17,106 bases of DNA from Bacteroidales bacterium. GTDB lineage: Bacteria > Bacteroidota > Bacteroidia > Bacteroidales > UBA3663. Location: contig SFEH01000032.1 in the NCBI GenBank assembly GCA_004557315.1, positions 1-17,106 of the forward strand, read 5' to 3'. Shown piece by piece: positions 7,649-14,902 of the stretch (position 1 is its first letter; the number at the start of each line of letters is the position of its first letter). The translations under genes were made by a program, and so were the position numbers. Under the pieces are notes generated by a model. The model ran no database searches and was not told where the DNA came from. It worked only from the letters and a program-made list of their open reading frames with translations.

Positions 7649-8161
7649 ATGATGACTGTATTGATTATTATCGTTCTGCTGATAGCTGTATTGCTGTCGC
7701 TCACTGGCATTGTGGGTGCTATTGCGCCTGCCTTGCCTGGTCCTCCGCTGTCATTTGCTTCGCTTCTGACAGTCTATTTTACATGTCCTGGAACCATATC
7801 TACCGAACTGCTGATATGGATGTTAGTCCTCACCATCATTGTCAGCGTGCTCGACTATGTGGCACCCATCTGGCTCACCAAGGTGGGCGGAGGATCGAAG
7901 GCTGCTATCTGGGGCTCGACATTAGGACTTATTGCGGGTCTGTTCTTCATGCCTATAGGTCTGATTGTAGGCCCATTGGCTGGCGCATTCTTCGGTGAGA
8001 TGACCAACAACTCATCGGTGGGTAAGGCTACTCGCGTCGCACTGATGTCGTTCGTCTCTTTCCTGCTTACTACCGGTGCCAAGCTCGTCCTTTCTGCACT
8101 GATGACTTTCTACACCCTCGAAGCCGTCTATTCATTCTCCATCGGACGTTTCTTCTCATAA
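7649..8161 (+). CDS. DUF456-family membrane protein
   Basis: A small, very hydrophobic inner-membrane protein of 170 residues. It opens with a membrane helix and then the family phrase GIVGAIAPALPGPPLSFASL. A second helix region lies near LLIWMLVLTIIVSVLDY. Next come the conserved PIWLTKVGGGSKAAIWGSTLG and GLIVGPLAGAFFGEM, a glycine-rich helix pair typical of DUF456, and a final C-terminal helix. The function is unknown. The start may be 7649 or the next ATG at 7652; a TTG at 7646 is also in frame. It ends 3 bases before the ATP-grasp-like gene, so the two are translationally coupled or nearly so. Confidence 0.85.
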   Translation: MMTVLIIIVLLIAVLLSLTGIVGAIAPALPGPPLSFASLLTVYFTCPGTISTELLIWMLVLTIIVSVLDYVAPIWLTKVGGGSKAAIWGSTLGLIAGLFFMPIGLIVGPLAGAFFGEMTNNSSVGKATRVALMSFVSFLLTTGAKLVLSALMTFYTLEAVYSFSIGRFFS

Positions 8162-8164
8162 ACC

Positions 8165-9205
8165 ATGCACCTCTTCTACCCATCCCACGACATAGCCCTC
8201 TCCATCGGTGTCAGGCACTTCAATCCGCCTTTCGCTGCCTTGAAACTGCAAGACGACCTTGCAGAGCTGGCCGATATCTGGCAGAGAGAAGGCAAGGAAG
8301 ACAAGATAGCGTGGGGATGGGACTATGACACGCGGACCTTGCTCAACAAGACCTACAAAACCAAGATGAAAGACCTGCCTACCGACGATGACTTGAAGGC
8401 ATTGCGCGAGCTGTCGTCGAGGAAGACTACGGTCAGCATCATCGAACGACTGAAGCAGGAACATGATGAATTCAGGGGGATAGAAGTGCCTGTGATAATC
8501 GACAGCGAAGCAAGTCTCAGAACCTATATGGAGACCCACAGTCGCTATGTACTCAAGACTCCATGGAGCAGTAGCGGACGCGGGCTGTCGTTTTCACACA
8601 TCATCCCCAAAGACACCATAGTGAAGCATGGAGCAGCTACAATCAGAAAGATGGGAAGCATAGTGGCTGAACCTTGGTATGACAAGGTGCAGGACTTTGC
8701 CATGCTATTCTACGTCGGACGCGAGGCCGTGGAGTTCATTGGTTATTCGCTTTTCGACAACGATGACTCTGGAACCTACCGCTGCGGCAAACTCATGTCA
8801 AACCATCGCATCGAAGCCTCTCTCCCATCGGCATGCGCCACAGCCAAGAAGGCTCTGACAGGCATACTAGGTGAGATGTTTGCACCATTCATGAACAAGT
8901 CTTGGGAAGTGGGATACGTAGGAATCGACATGATGACATTCCGCTCAGAGGGCAATACAGAGCTGATGGTGAATCCTTGTGTCGAGATGAACCTGCGCTG
9001 CACCATGGGTGTTGTGGCACGGCTCTATTTCGACCAAAACCTCACTCCCGACCAGACAGGTGATTTCTATATTACACCCGCATCTGACTACACTACACTC
9101 TCCCAACTCGACTCCCAGTTAATGACTGAACATGGATCAAAGTATCGCCGATTGACCAAATTGACCACTGAAACGATGTTCATGGCATACGTTGTTATCT
9201 CATAA
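8165..9205 (+). CDS. ATP-grasp-like protein of unknown function
   Basis: A 346-residue soluble protein. I do not recognise a named family, but the second half has an ATP-grasp pattern. RYVLKTPWSSSGRGL (127-141) fits the nucleotide-binding lysine plus a flexible Ser/Gly loop. IVAEPWYDKVQDF (166-178) fits the adenine-hinge glutamate region. GIDMMTF (253-259) and NPCVEMNLRCTMG (270-282) fit the metal-binding acidic and Asn/Arg residues. The N-terminal part, starting with MHLFYPSHDIALS, would be the pre-ATP-grasp domain. Such proteins ligate a carboxylate to an amine or thiol; substrate and product cannot be read here. It follows the DUF456 gene by 3 bases and is the last gene of the run before the lpxD promoter. 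Confidence 0.65.
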   Translation: MHLFYPSHDIALSIGVRHFNPPFAALKLQDDLAELADIWQREGKEDKIAWGWDYDTRTLLNKTYKTKMKDLPTDDDLKALRELSSRKTTVSIIERLKQEHDEFRGIEVPVIIDSEASLRTYMETHSRYVLKTPWSSSGRGLSFSHIIPKDTIVKHGAATIRKMGSIVAEPWYDKVQDFAMLFYVGREAVEFIGYSLFDNDDSGTYRCGKLMSNHRIEASLPSACATAKKALTGILGEMFAPFMNKSWEVGYVGIDMMTFRSEGNTELMVNPCVEMNLRCTMGVVARLYFDQNLTPDQTGDFYITPASDYTTLSQLDSQLMTEHGSKYRRLTKLTTETMFMAYVVIS

Positions 9206-9220
9206 ATATACATTGTAAAT

Positions 9221-9240
9221 ATAGCAATCATGGCTATTTT
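9221..9240 (+). terminator. Weak terminator-like hairpin after the ATP-grasp-like gene
   Basis: ATAGC (9221-9225) pairs with GCTAT (9233-9237) around a 7-base loop and is followed by a short T-run. The stem is only 5 bp, extendable with one mismatch, so this is a weak call. Its place between two transcription units supports it. Confidence 0.3.
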
Positions 9241-9316
9241 GTTGAACTAAAGTCGCGTTTTCTTGAATATTAGACAGAAAATATGCGATTATCTATCATG
9301 AAAACCAAAAAATTAT

Positions 9317-9324
9317 TATATTTG
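9317..9324 (+). promoter_or_regulatory. Promoter -7 box of the lpxD operon
   Basis: TATATTTG followed by CACG is an exact TAnnTTTG match, placed so that transcription starts about 20 bases before the lpxD ATG. No good TTTG is seen at the -33 position, so the call rests on the -7 box, the position, and the break in gene spacing. An AAAGGAA just before the ATG (9350) may serve as a ribosome binding site. Confidence 0.55.
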
Positions 9325-9349
9325 CACGTTAATATATCAAAGAAAGGAA

Positions 9350-10372
9350 ATGGAATTTACAGCACAACAGATAGCAGCCTTCCTGCAAGGCGAAGTGATT
9401 GGCGACCCAAATGTCAGAGTGTCGGATCTCGCAAAGATTGAAGAAGGACACGAAGGAGCATTGTCGTTCCTTGCCAATCCAAAATACACAGAGTATGTCT
9501 ATTCTACCCAGTCGTCGATAGTGCTTATCGACAAGTCAATTGAATTGGCAGGTGAAGTAAAGGCCACATTGGTCAAGGTGGCTGACGCACGTGCAGCCAT
9601 GGGCATGTTGCTCAATATGGTTCAGGCAGCACTCAATCCAAAGAAACAGGGCATTGAACAGTCTTCATTCATCGATGCTTCGGTAAGCGTTCCTGCCGAT
9701 GCTTATGTGGGAGCCTTTGCCTATCTTGCCAAGGGCGTGACCATCGGTGAAGGCTCACAGATATACCCTCAAGTCTATCTCGGTGAGAACGTCAAGGTGG
9801 GCAAGAACTGCATCATCTATGCTGGTGTAAAGGTGTATCACGATTGCGTGATTGGCGACAACTGTATCCTGCACTCTGGCTGCGTGATAGGTGCCGATGG
9901 CTTCGGTTTCGCACCTGTGAACGGTGAATATCAAAAGATCTCGCAGATTGGCAATGTCATTCTCGAGGGCGACAATGAGATTGGAGCCAACACCACTATC
10001 GACCGTGCGACAATGGGTCATACGGTGATCGGACATGGCACCAAGCTCGACAACCTCGTGCAGATTGGACATAACGTAGTGACCAAGGAGAACAACATCT
10101 TCTGCTCACAGGTAGGTGTAGCAGGCACAACCAAGATTGGCTCATGGAACACCTTCGCAGGTCAGGTGGGTGTGGCTGGACAATGCACTATCGGCGACCA
10201 GAACACCTTCGGTGCACAGTCGGGCATCCCTGGAAACATCGGCAGCGGCAACACTCTCATGGGCTATCCAGTAATCCCTGCCCGCGAATGGGCTCGTCAG
10301 GCTGTATATCTCAAGCGCTTGCCAGACATGCAGGCCGACATCCAGAAACTGAAGAAAGAACTCGCAAAATAA
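9350..10372 (+). CDS. lpxD: LpxD, UDP-3-O-acylglucosamine N-acyltransferase
   Basis: A 340-residue cytoplasmic acyltransferase that adds the second hydroxyacyl chain from acyl-ACP to UDP-3-O-acyl-glucosamine, the third step of lipid A synthesis. The N-terminal LpxD domain (1-100) carries the uridine-binding style segment GALSFLANPKYTEYVYST. The hexapeptide-repeat left-handed beta-helix spans about 108-310. The likely catalytic histidine is H241 in LVQIGHNV, matching H239 of the E. coli enzyme. A lysine-rich C-terminal helix follows (320-340). Length equals the family norm. It is the first gene of the lpxD, lpxC-fabZ, lpxA series; lpxC-fabZ starts 19 bases after its stop. Confidence 0.96.
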   Translation: MEFTAQQIAAFLQGEVIGDPNVRVSDLAKIEEGHEGALSFLANPKYTEYVYSTQSSIVLIDKSIELAGEVKATLVKVADARAAMGMLLNMVQAALNPKKQGIEQSSFIDASVSVPADAYVGAFAYLAKGVTIGEGSQIYPQVYLGENVKVGKNCIIYAGVKVYHDCVIGDNCILHSGCVIGADGFGFAPVNGEYQKISQIGNVILEGDNEIGANTTIDRATMGHTVIGHGTKLDNLVQIGHNVVTKENNIFCSQVGVAGTTKIGSWNTFAGQVGVAGQCTIGDQNTFGAQSGIPGNIGSGNTLMGYPVIPAREWARQAVYLKRLPDMQADIQKLKKELAK

Positions 10373-10391
10373 TTATATAATCAAGAATAAA

Positions 10392-11780
10392 ATGCAACAG
10401 AAACAACAGACACTGAAGGAGAGTTTCTCCTTTTCAGGCAAAGGCTTGCATACTGGCCTTGATATCACTGTAACATTCAACCCTGCTCCTGCTGATACTG
10501 GTTACACCATACAGCGTATCGACCTCCCAGAGCAACCAGTAATCGAAGCTGTAGCCGACAATGTAGCTGCTACTCACCGCGGCACAGTGATCAAGAAGGG
10601 CGATGTGGTGATCTCAACCATCGAACATGCCATGGCAGCTCTCTATTGCGCAGGCATCGACAACTGTGCCATTCAGGTCAATGCACCAGAGTTCCCTATC
10701 CTCGACGGCTCGTCAATCCTCTATTCAGAGGCTATCGAGAAGGCTGGTGTTGTGGAACAGGATGCCAAGCGTGAGGTGTTCCGCATCACAAAGAAATATG
10801 AGGTGACCGACGAGAACGGACTGAAGCTCGAGATCTATCCTGACGACCATTTCTCGGTGACTACCTTCGTCGATTTCCCTTCTCCAGTGCTCAACAACCA
10901 GTATGCTGTGCTCAACAACATGGCCGACTTCAAGCAGGAGGTTGCTGCAGCCCGCACTTTCGTCTTTGTGCGTGAGATTCAGCCTCTCCTCAATGCCAAC
11001 CTCATCAAGGGCGGCGACCTTGACAATGCTGTAGTCATCTACGACCAGAAGGTTGAACAGGCAGAGCTCGACAAGCTCGCTCATGCTATCGGTGCCGAGG
11101 CTCCATGTGCCGACACTCTCGGCTACGTCCAGAAGCGTCCTTTGGCATGGGACAATGAGCCTGCACGCCACAAGCTCCTCGACATCATTGGCGACCTCGC
11201 CCTCATCGGAAAGTTCATCGAGGGTCGTGTAATCGCTACAAAGCCTGGTCACATGATCAACAACAAATTGGCTCGTGCTGTGCGCAAGGATATGAAACGT
11301 ACCGAGATTCAGGCTCCTATCTACGACCCAAACAAGGCTCCTGTGATGGACAACGTGGGCATCAAGAAGGTCATGCCTCACCGCTACCCTATGCAGCTGG
11401 TCGATAAGATAGTGGAGATTGAGGACAACGACTATGTAGTAGGCATCAAGAGTGTCACTGCCAATGAGCCATTCTTTGTGGGCCACTTCCCTGAAGAGCC
11501 AGTAATGCCAGGTGTGCTTCAGGTCGAGGCAATGGCACAGTGCTCGGGTATCCTCGTGTTGAGCTGTGTTGATGAACCAGAGCGCTACTCTACATACTTC
11601 ATGAAGATCGACAATGTGAAGTTCCGCCAGAAGGTAGTCCCAGGCGACACACTCATCTTCCGTGTCAGCTTTATGACTCCTCTCCGCCGTGGCATCGCTC
11701 AGATGAAGGGCTATGCGTTTGTAGGCGACAAGATTGTGAGCGAGGCAGAGTTCATGGCACAGATTATTAAGAATAAGTGA
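10392..11780 (+). CDS. lpxC/fabZ: LpxC-FabZ fusion: UDP-3-O-acyl-GlcNAc deacetylase / 3-hydroxyacyl-ACP dehydratase
   Basis: A 462-residue two-domain enzyme. The LpxC part (1 to about 305) is the zinc deacetylase that commits the cell to lipid A. It has E78 and H79 in TIEHAMAAL, zinc ligands H260 and D264 in ARHKLLDIIGD, and H287 in GHMINN. The FabZ part (about 318-462) is a hot-dog dehydratase with MPHRYPMQLVDKI, the catalytic H365 in GHFPEEPVMPG, and E379 in QVEAMAQ. The fusion is standard in Bacteroidota and places deacetylation next to a supply step for acyl chains. It is co-directional with lpxD. A 184-base spacer holding a long hairpin repeat separates it from lpxA. Confidence 0.97.
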   Translation: MQQKQQTLKESFSFSGKGLHTGLDITVTFNPAPADTGYTIQRIDLPEQPVIEAVADNVAATHRGTVIKKGDVVISTIEHAMAALYCAGIDNCAIQVNAPEFPILDGSSILYSEAIEKAGVVEQDAKREVFRITKKYEVTDENGLKLEIYPDDHFSVTTFVDFPSPVLNNQYAVLNNMADFKQEVAAARTFVFVREIQPLLNANLIKGGDLDNAVVIYDQKVEQAELDKLAHAIGAEAPCADTLGYVQKRPLAWDNEPARHKLLDIIGDLALIGKFIEGRVIATKPGHMINNKLARAVRKDMKRTEIQAPIYDPNKAPVMDNVGIKKVMPHRYPMQLVDKIVEIEDNDYVVGIKSVTANEPFFVGHFPEEPVMPGVLQVEAMAQCSGILVLSCVDEPERYSTYFMKIDNVKFRQKVVPGDTLIFRVSFMTPLRRGIAQMKGYAFVGDKIVSEAEFMAQIIKNK

Positions 11781-11806
11781 TTTAATAAGGTTATAAAATC
11801 TCAAAG

Positions 11807-11952
11807 GGGAGATAAAGAAGTTAAAGAAGTTAAAAGGAGATAAAGACAAATGTGTTAGTCTGAAAAATTCTCCTTTCTCTTCAAATAATTATTTTTGACA
11901 ATACATCTATTGTCTTTATCTCCTTTTAACTTCTTTATCTCCTTTAACTCCC
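11807..11952 (+). repeat. Long hairpin repeat, copy 1, upstream of lpxA
   Basis: The left arm 11807-11849 pairs with the right arm 11910-11952 in 40 of 43 positions, 28 of them without a break (11822-11849 with 11910-11937), around a 60-base loop. The arms are built from variants of AAGAAGTTAA and GGAGATAAAG. It ends 12 bases before the lpxA ATG. A TATTTTTG box inside the loop (11890-11897) fits the -7 consensus but lacks a -33 partner. A related copy precedes the gene after lpxA. Confidence 0.85.
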
Positions 11953-11964
11953 TAAGAAAAAACG

Positions 11965-12747
11965 ATGAGCAACATTTCTCCATTAGCATATATCGAACCA
12001 GGTGCAAAGATTGGCGAGGGCGTCAAGATTGGACCATTCTCTTGTATCTACAATGATACAGTGATTGGCGATGGCACCATCATTGAGAACAATGTGACAG
12101 TATTCCCTGGGGCACGCATCGGCAAGAACTGCCACATCTTCCCAGGCGCATGTATTGCCACTACCCCACAGGACTTGAAGTTCAAGGGCGAATATACCAC
12201 TGTCGAGATTGGCGACAACACTCAACTGCACGAATGTGTGACCATCCATCGCGCCACTGCTTCAAAGCAGGTGACCAAGGTGGGCAGCAACTGCATGATC
12301 ATGGCTTACTGCCACGTGGCTCACGACTGTAATGTGGGCGATGGCGTGATAATGAGCAACTCTGTGCAGATGGCAGGTGAGGTTGTAGTCGATCCTTGTG
12401 CAGTGATCGGTGGCGGCACTCTCATCCACCAGTTCACCCACATTGGCTCATACTGCATGATCCAGGGTGGTTCGGGCTTGACCAAGGACATTCCTCCTTA
12501 CTCTATGGTCGGCCGCACTCCAGCCAAGTATATGGGACTTAACATAGTGGGTCTGCGCCGTCGTGGATTCTCTTCTGAACAAATCATCCAGATTCAGGAG
12601 ATGTACCGCATCCTCTATATGTCAGGACTCAATGTGACTCACGCATGCGAAAAGATCGAGGCCGAGTGTCCTCAGACCCCTGAACGCGACTATCTCATCT
12701 CGTTCATCAAGAGCAGCGACCGCGGAATCATTGCAGGAAATATGTAA
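11965..12747 (+). CDS. lpxA: LpxA, UDP-N-acetylglucosamine O-acyltransferase
   Basis: A 260-residue homotrimeric acyltransferase that carries out the first step of lipid A synthesis, moving a hydroxyacyl chain from ACP to UDP-GlcNAc. Hexapeptide repeats fill residues 1 to about 185, with ISPLAYIEPGAKIGEGVKIG at the start. The catalytic histidine is H120 in HVAHDCNVGDG, matching H125 in E. coli. The signature ECVTIHRAT (90-98) and the QGGSGLTKDIPPYSMV loop are present. A helical C-terminal domain covers about 190-260. It lies between the two copies of the long hairpin repeat, which leaves it further from its neighbours than is usual for lpx genes. Confidence 0.97.
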   Translation: MSNISPLAYIEPGAKIGEGVKIGPFSCIYNDTVIGDGTIIENNVTVFPGARIGKNCHIFPGACIATTPQDLKFKGEYTTVEIGDNTQLHECVTIHRATASKQVTKVGSNCMIMAYCHVAHDCNVGDGVIMSNSVQMAGEVVVDPCAVIGGGTLIHQFTHIGSYCMIQGGSGLTKDIPPYSMVGRTPAKYMGLNIVGLRRRGFSSEQIIQIQEMYRILYMSGLNVTHACEKIEAECPQTPERDYLISFIKSSDRGIIAGNM

Positions 12748-12756
12748 TTTATAAGT

Positions 12757-12904
12757 TAGGAAGATAAAGAAGTTAAAGAAGTTAAGGTAGATAAAGACAA
12801 ATGATGTCAGTCTAAATATTATTCTCATTTCTCTTCAAACAATATTATCAACAATGCAACTATTATCTTTATCTTCTTTGACTTCATTAACTTCTTTATC
12901 TCCC
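12757..12904 (+). repeat. Long hairpin repeat, copy 2, downstream of lpxA
   Basis: The left arm 12763-12800 pairs with the right arm 12863-12900 in 33 of 38 positions, two of the exceptions being G-T wobbles. The copy shares with copy 1 an identical 23-base stretch (11811-11833 and 12763-12785), a 15-base stretch AGATAAAGACAAATG, and in the loop TTTCTCTTCAAA. Orientation is the same as copy 1, and it also ends about 15 bases before a start codon. Confidence 0.85.
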
Positions 12905-12918
12905 CAAATAAGAAAACT

Positions 12919-13449
12919 ATGGTTTATCATTTCGTAATCCTTAGCGACGAGGTCGAGGATTTCCGTCGCGAAATAGACATCGATGCAGAAGCTACATTCC
13001 TTGATCTTCACAACACGATCATCAAGAGCTGTAACTACAAAAACGATGAGATGACCAGCTTCTTCATCTGTGATTCAGATTGGACCAAGCTCACCGAGAT
13101 CACTATGGTCGATATGAACGAAGACCCTACTCGCGACAGTGGACCAATCATGGAGAAGACCCATCTTGACGACCTCATACAAAAAGAGAAACAGAAGGTT
13201 CTCTTCTGCTTCGATATGATGTGCGAGCGCTATCTCTACATTCAGCTCAAGAGCATCGAGGTAAAGGCTCACAAGATGCAGCCCGAAGTGACATTATCGA
13301 AAGGCAAGGCTCCAAAGCAAGGAGGCAACCTCGATGACATCTTCAGTGGCATCGAAGGCAACATGTACGGTGAGGATGACTATGATCCAGATGAGATTGA
13401 CCTCGACGGCTACCAGAGCCTCGACGACATCGAGAGCGGTGACTATTGA
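12919..13449 (+). CDS. pRiA4b ORF-3-like (PRiA4_ORF3 domain) protein
   Basis: A 176-residue acidic soluble protein. The first 120 residues follow the pattern of the PRiA4_ORF3 family: an opening beta-strand MVYHFVILSDEVEDFRREIDI, then FLDLHNTIIKSCNYKNDEMTSFFI with the small-domain helix and strand. Next comes a conserved strand KVLFCFDMMCERYLYIQL. The C-terminal 40 residues are strongly acidic and probably disordered (EDDYDPDEIDLDG). The family was first seen on plasmids and beside transposons, but copies in Bacteroidota are chromosomal; the function is unknown. It follows lpxA in the same direction behind copy 2 of the hairpin repeat and is closed by a terminator. Confidence 0.72.
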   Translation: MVYHFVILSDEVEDFRREIDIDAEATFLDLHNTIIKSCNYKNDEMTSFFICDSDWTKLTEITMVDMNEDPTRDSGPIMEKTHLDDLIQKEKQKVLFCFDMMCERYLYIQLKSIEVKAHKMQPEVTLSKGKAPKQGGNLDDIFSGIEGNMYGEDDYDPDEIDLDGYQSLDDIESGDY

Positions 13450-13472
13450 TACTGAATATTGTTTCATGATAG

Positions 13473-13502
13473 AAAAGAGCTGACCTCACGGTCGGCTCTT
13501 TT
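13473..13502. terminator. Two-way rho-independent terminator between convergent genes
   Basis: AAAAGAGC (13473-13480) pairs with GCTCTTTT (13495-13502), a T-G wobble follows, then GACC pairs with GGTC around the loop TCAC. This gives 13 stacked pairs with A-runs and T-runs on the outside, working for both the lpx-side transcript and the GH43 gene arriving from the right. Confidence 0.88.
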
Positions 13503-13513
13503 CATTTTCGAAA

Positions 13514-14902
13514 TTATTTGAACGAGATCCAGTCGATCTCTGCATCGCCACTCTCAAGTTCAACCGAGATGTGATGTATGCCCGATATTTTAGCAGTCAT
13601 CTTGACAGTCTGCTCCAATCTGACTTCAGAAGGAACCATGTCGATGGCTGCTATCTTTTTGCCATCTGCATAGACCGAGAGCTTTGCTCCGTTGCTCTTG
13701 ATGATGCCAAAAGTGAGTTTCTTGACACCCTTGCCGAAATCGACACTGTTGTAAGTGACCTTATCGCCGTTATTGGCAAAGATGGTCTTCCAGCCTTCGA
13801 ATGGGGTACTAACATCGATATAGTCAATTGCTGCACCTTCGATCGAAGTATAACGGTCGATATGGATCTGCGCTGTTGCCTTGGTGATACCCACTCCTCG
13901 GCGTGTAGGTATGACCTCACGGATGGTGCCGTCGGCATTGAAGAAGAGCGAGTCGCAGCATACAGAGCGATTCTTGTCGAACTCTGGCGAATAGTCGTTG
14001 TGGTGATAAAAGAGATACCACTGTCCCTTGTACTCCACGATCGAATGGTGATTGGTCCAGCAGCCTGTTGGCGACTCCTTCATGATGAGACCCTTAAATT
14101 CGAAAGGACCATAAGGACTGTCGCTCATCGCATAGGCTAACGTCTCAGTGTGATTGTCGAGAGGCTTGCCATCAGGACCTGGGTCACCAGCCTTGCCGCG
14201 TACCCAAGGATAGGTGAGGTAGTACTTGCCATTGCGAGTGAATGCGAATGGACCTTCCTTGAAACCTTCAGGCAGACTTGCAGCCACATCAACGCCTACA
14301 CGGGTGAAAGTGCGATCGCCGAACTTCACTTCCTGCGAAGGCACACTCTCGTCGAGAGCCGAGAAGTCATCCTTGATCTGTGCGCACATGAGTCCGCCTC
14401 CACCCCAATAGATATAATACTTGCCATCGTAACCCTTGATGACACATGGGTCGATACCCGAAATGCCCTCGATGTTTTTCTCACGAGCCACGAATGGACC
14501 TTCAGGCTTGTCAGCAACGGCAACGCCTACGCCAAAGCCACGACCGTCCTTGACATTGGCTGGAAAGAAGAAATAGTATTTACCGTCCTTCTCAATGCAG
14601 TCAGGAGCCCACATCGAATAAGACTCTGGATTACCCCATGGCACATCCTTCTGGTCGAGAATCACTCCCAGGTCCTGATATTTGCACATATCGGCAGTGG
14701 TATAGACATGATAGTCGGCCATGCAGAACCATTTGCGTTCAGGCTCCACCGGGCTAATGATATCGTGGGAAGGATAGACATAGAGCTTGCCATCAAAGAC
14801 ACGAGCAGTAGGGTCGGCAGAATAGATACCCTTGATGATAGGGTTCTGTGCAAGTGCCGACATAACCGTAAAACAACTTAATGTTAAAAGGATCTTTTTC
14901 AT
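13514..14902 (-). CDS. Secreted GH43 glycosidase (arabinofuranosidase or xylosidase type) with C-terminal CBM6-like domain
   Basis: A 462-residue exported enzyme. The signal peptide of about 18 residues ends at MSALA. The five-bladed GH43 propeller spans about 22-345. The probable base is D30 in YSADPTARVFDGKLYVY, the pKa-modulating Asp is D151 in SGIDPCVIK, and the acid is E216 in FKEGPFAF. The histidine pair at 285-286 (TNHHSIVEYKG) fits the metal-binding site. The last ~110 residues (IEGAAIDYIDV ... EIDWISFK) have the shape of a CBM6 beta-sandwich. It probably trims arabinose or xylose side units of arabinoxylan; the exact subfamily cannot be set by eye. I chose ATG 14902 because an in-frame ATG at 14938 would place 12 extra residues before the signal peptide. 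It faces a terminator and is monocistronic. Confidence 0.88.
   Translation of the reverse strand: MKKILLTLSCFTVMSALAQNPIIKGIYSADPTARVFDGKLYVYPSHDIISPVEPERKWFCMADYHVYTTADMCKYQDLGVILDQKDVPWGNPESYSMWAPDCIEKDGKYYFFFPANVKDGRGFGVGVAVADKPEGPFVAREKNIEGISGIDPCVIKGYDGKYYIYWGGGGLMCAQIKDDFSALDESVPSQEVKFGDRTFTRVGVDVAASLPEGFKEGPFAFTRNGKYYLTYPWVRGKAGDPGPDGKPLDNHTETLAYAMSDSPYGPFEFKGLIMKESPTGCWTNHHSIVEYKGQWYLFYHHNDYSPEFDKNRSVCCDSLFFNADGTIREVIPTRRGVGITKATAQIHIDRYTSIEGAAIDYIDVSTPFEGWKTIFANNGDKVTYNSVDFGKGVKKLTFGIIKSNGAKLSVYADGKKIAAIDMVPSEVRLEQTVKMTAKISGIHHISVELESGDAEIDWISFK

Noticed and set aside
10725..11849. A 374-codon open frame on the minus strand
   Set aside because: It lies fully antisense to lpxC-fabZ and matches no family I recognise. 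Long antisense frames of this kind arise from the codon use of the real gene.
11890..11897. A promoter inside the loop of repeat copy 1
   Set aside because: The TATTTTTG box fits the -7 consensus, but there is no -33 element at the right distance and copy 2 does not keep it, so it is not listed as a promoter.
11805..11964. A CRISPR array reading of the repeats around lpxA
   Set aside because: There are only two distant copies about 950 bases apart with no spacers of regular length and no cas gene. They are hairpin repeats.
14150..14881. A 243-codon plus-strand frame
   Set aside because: It is antisense to the GH43 gene, whose catalytic residues and signal peptide are clear.
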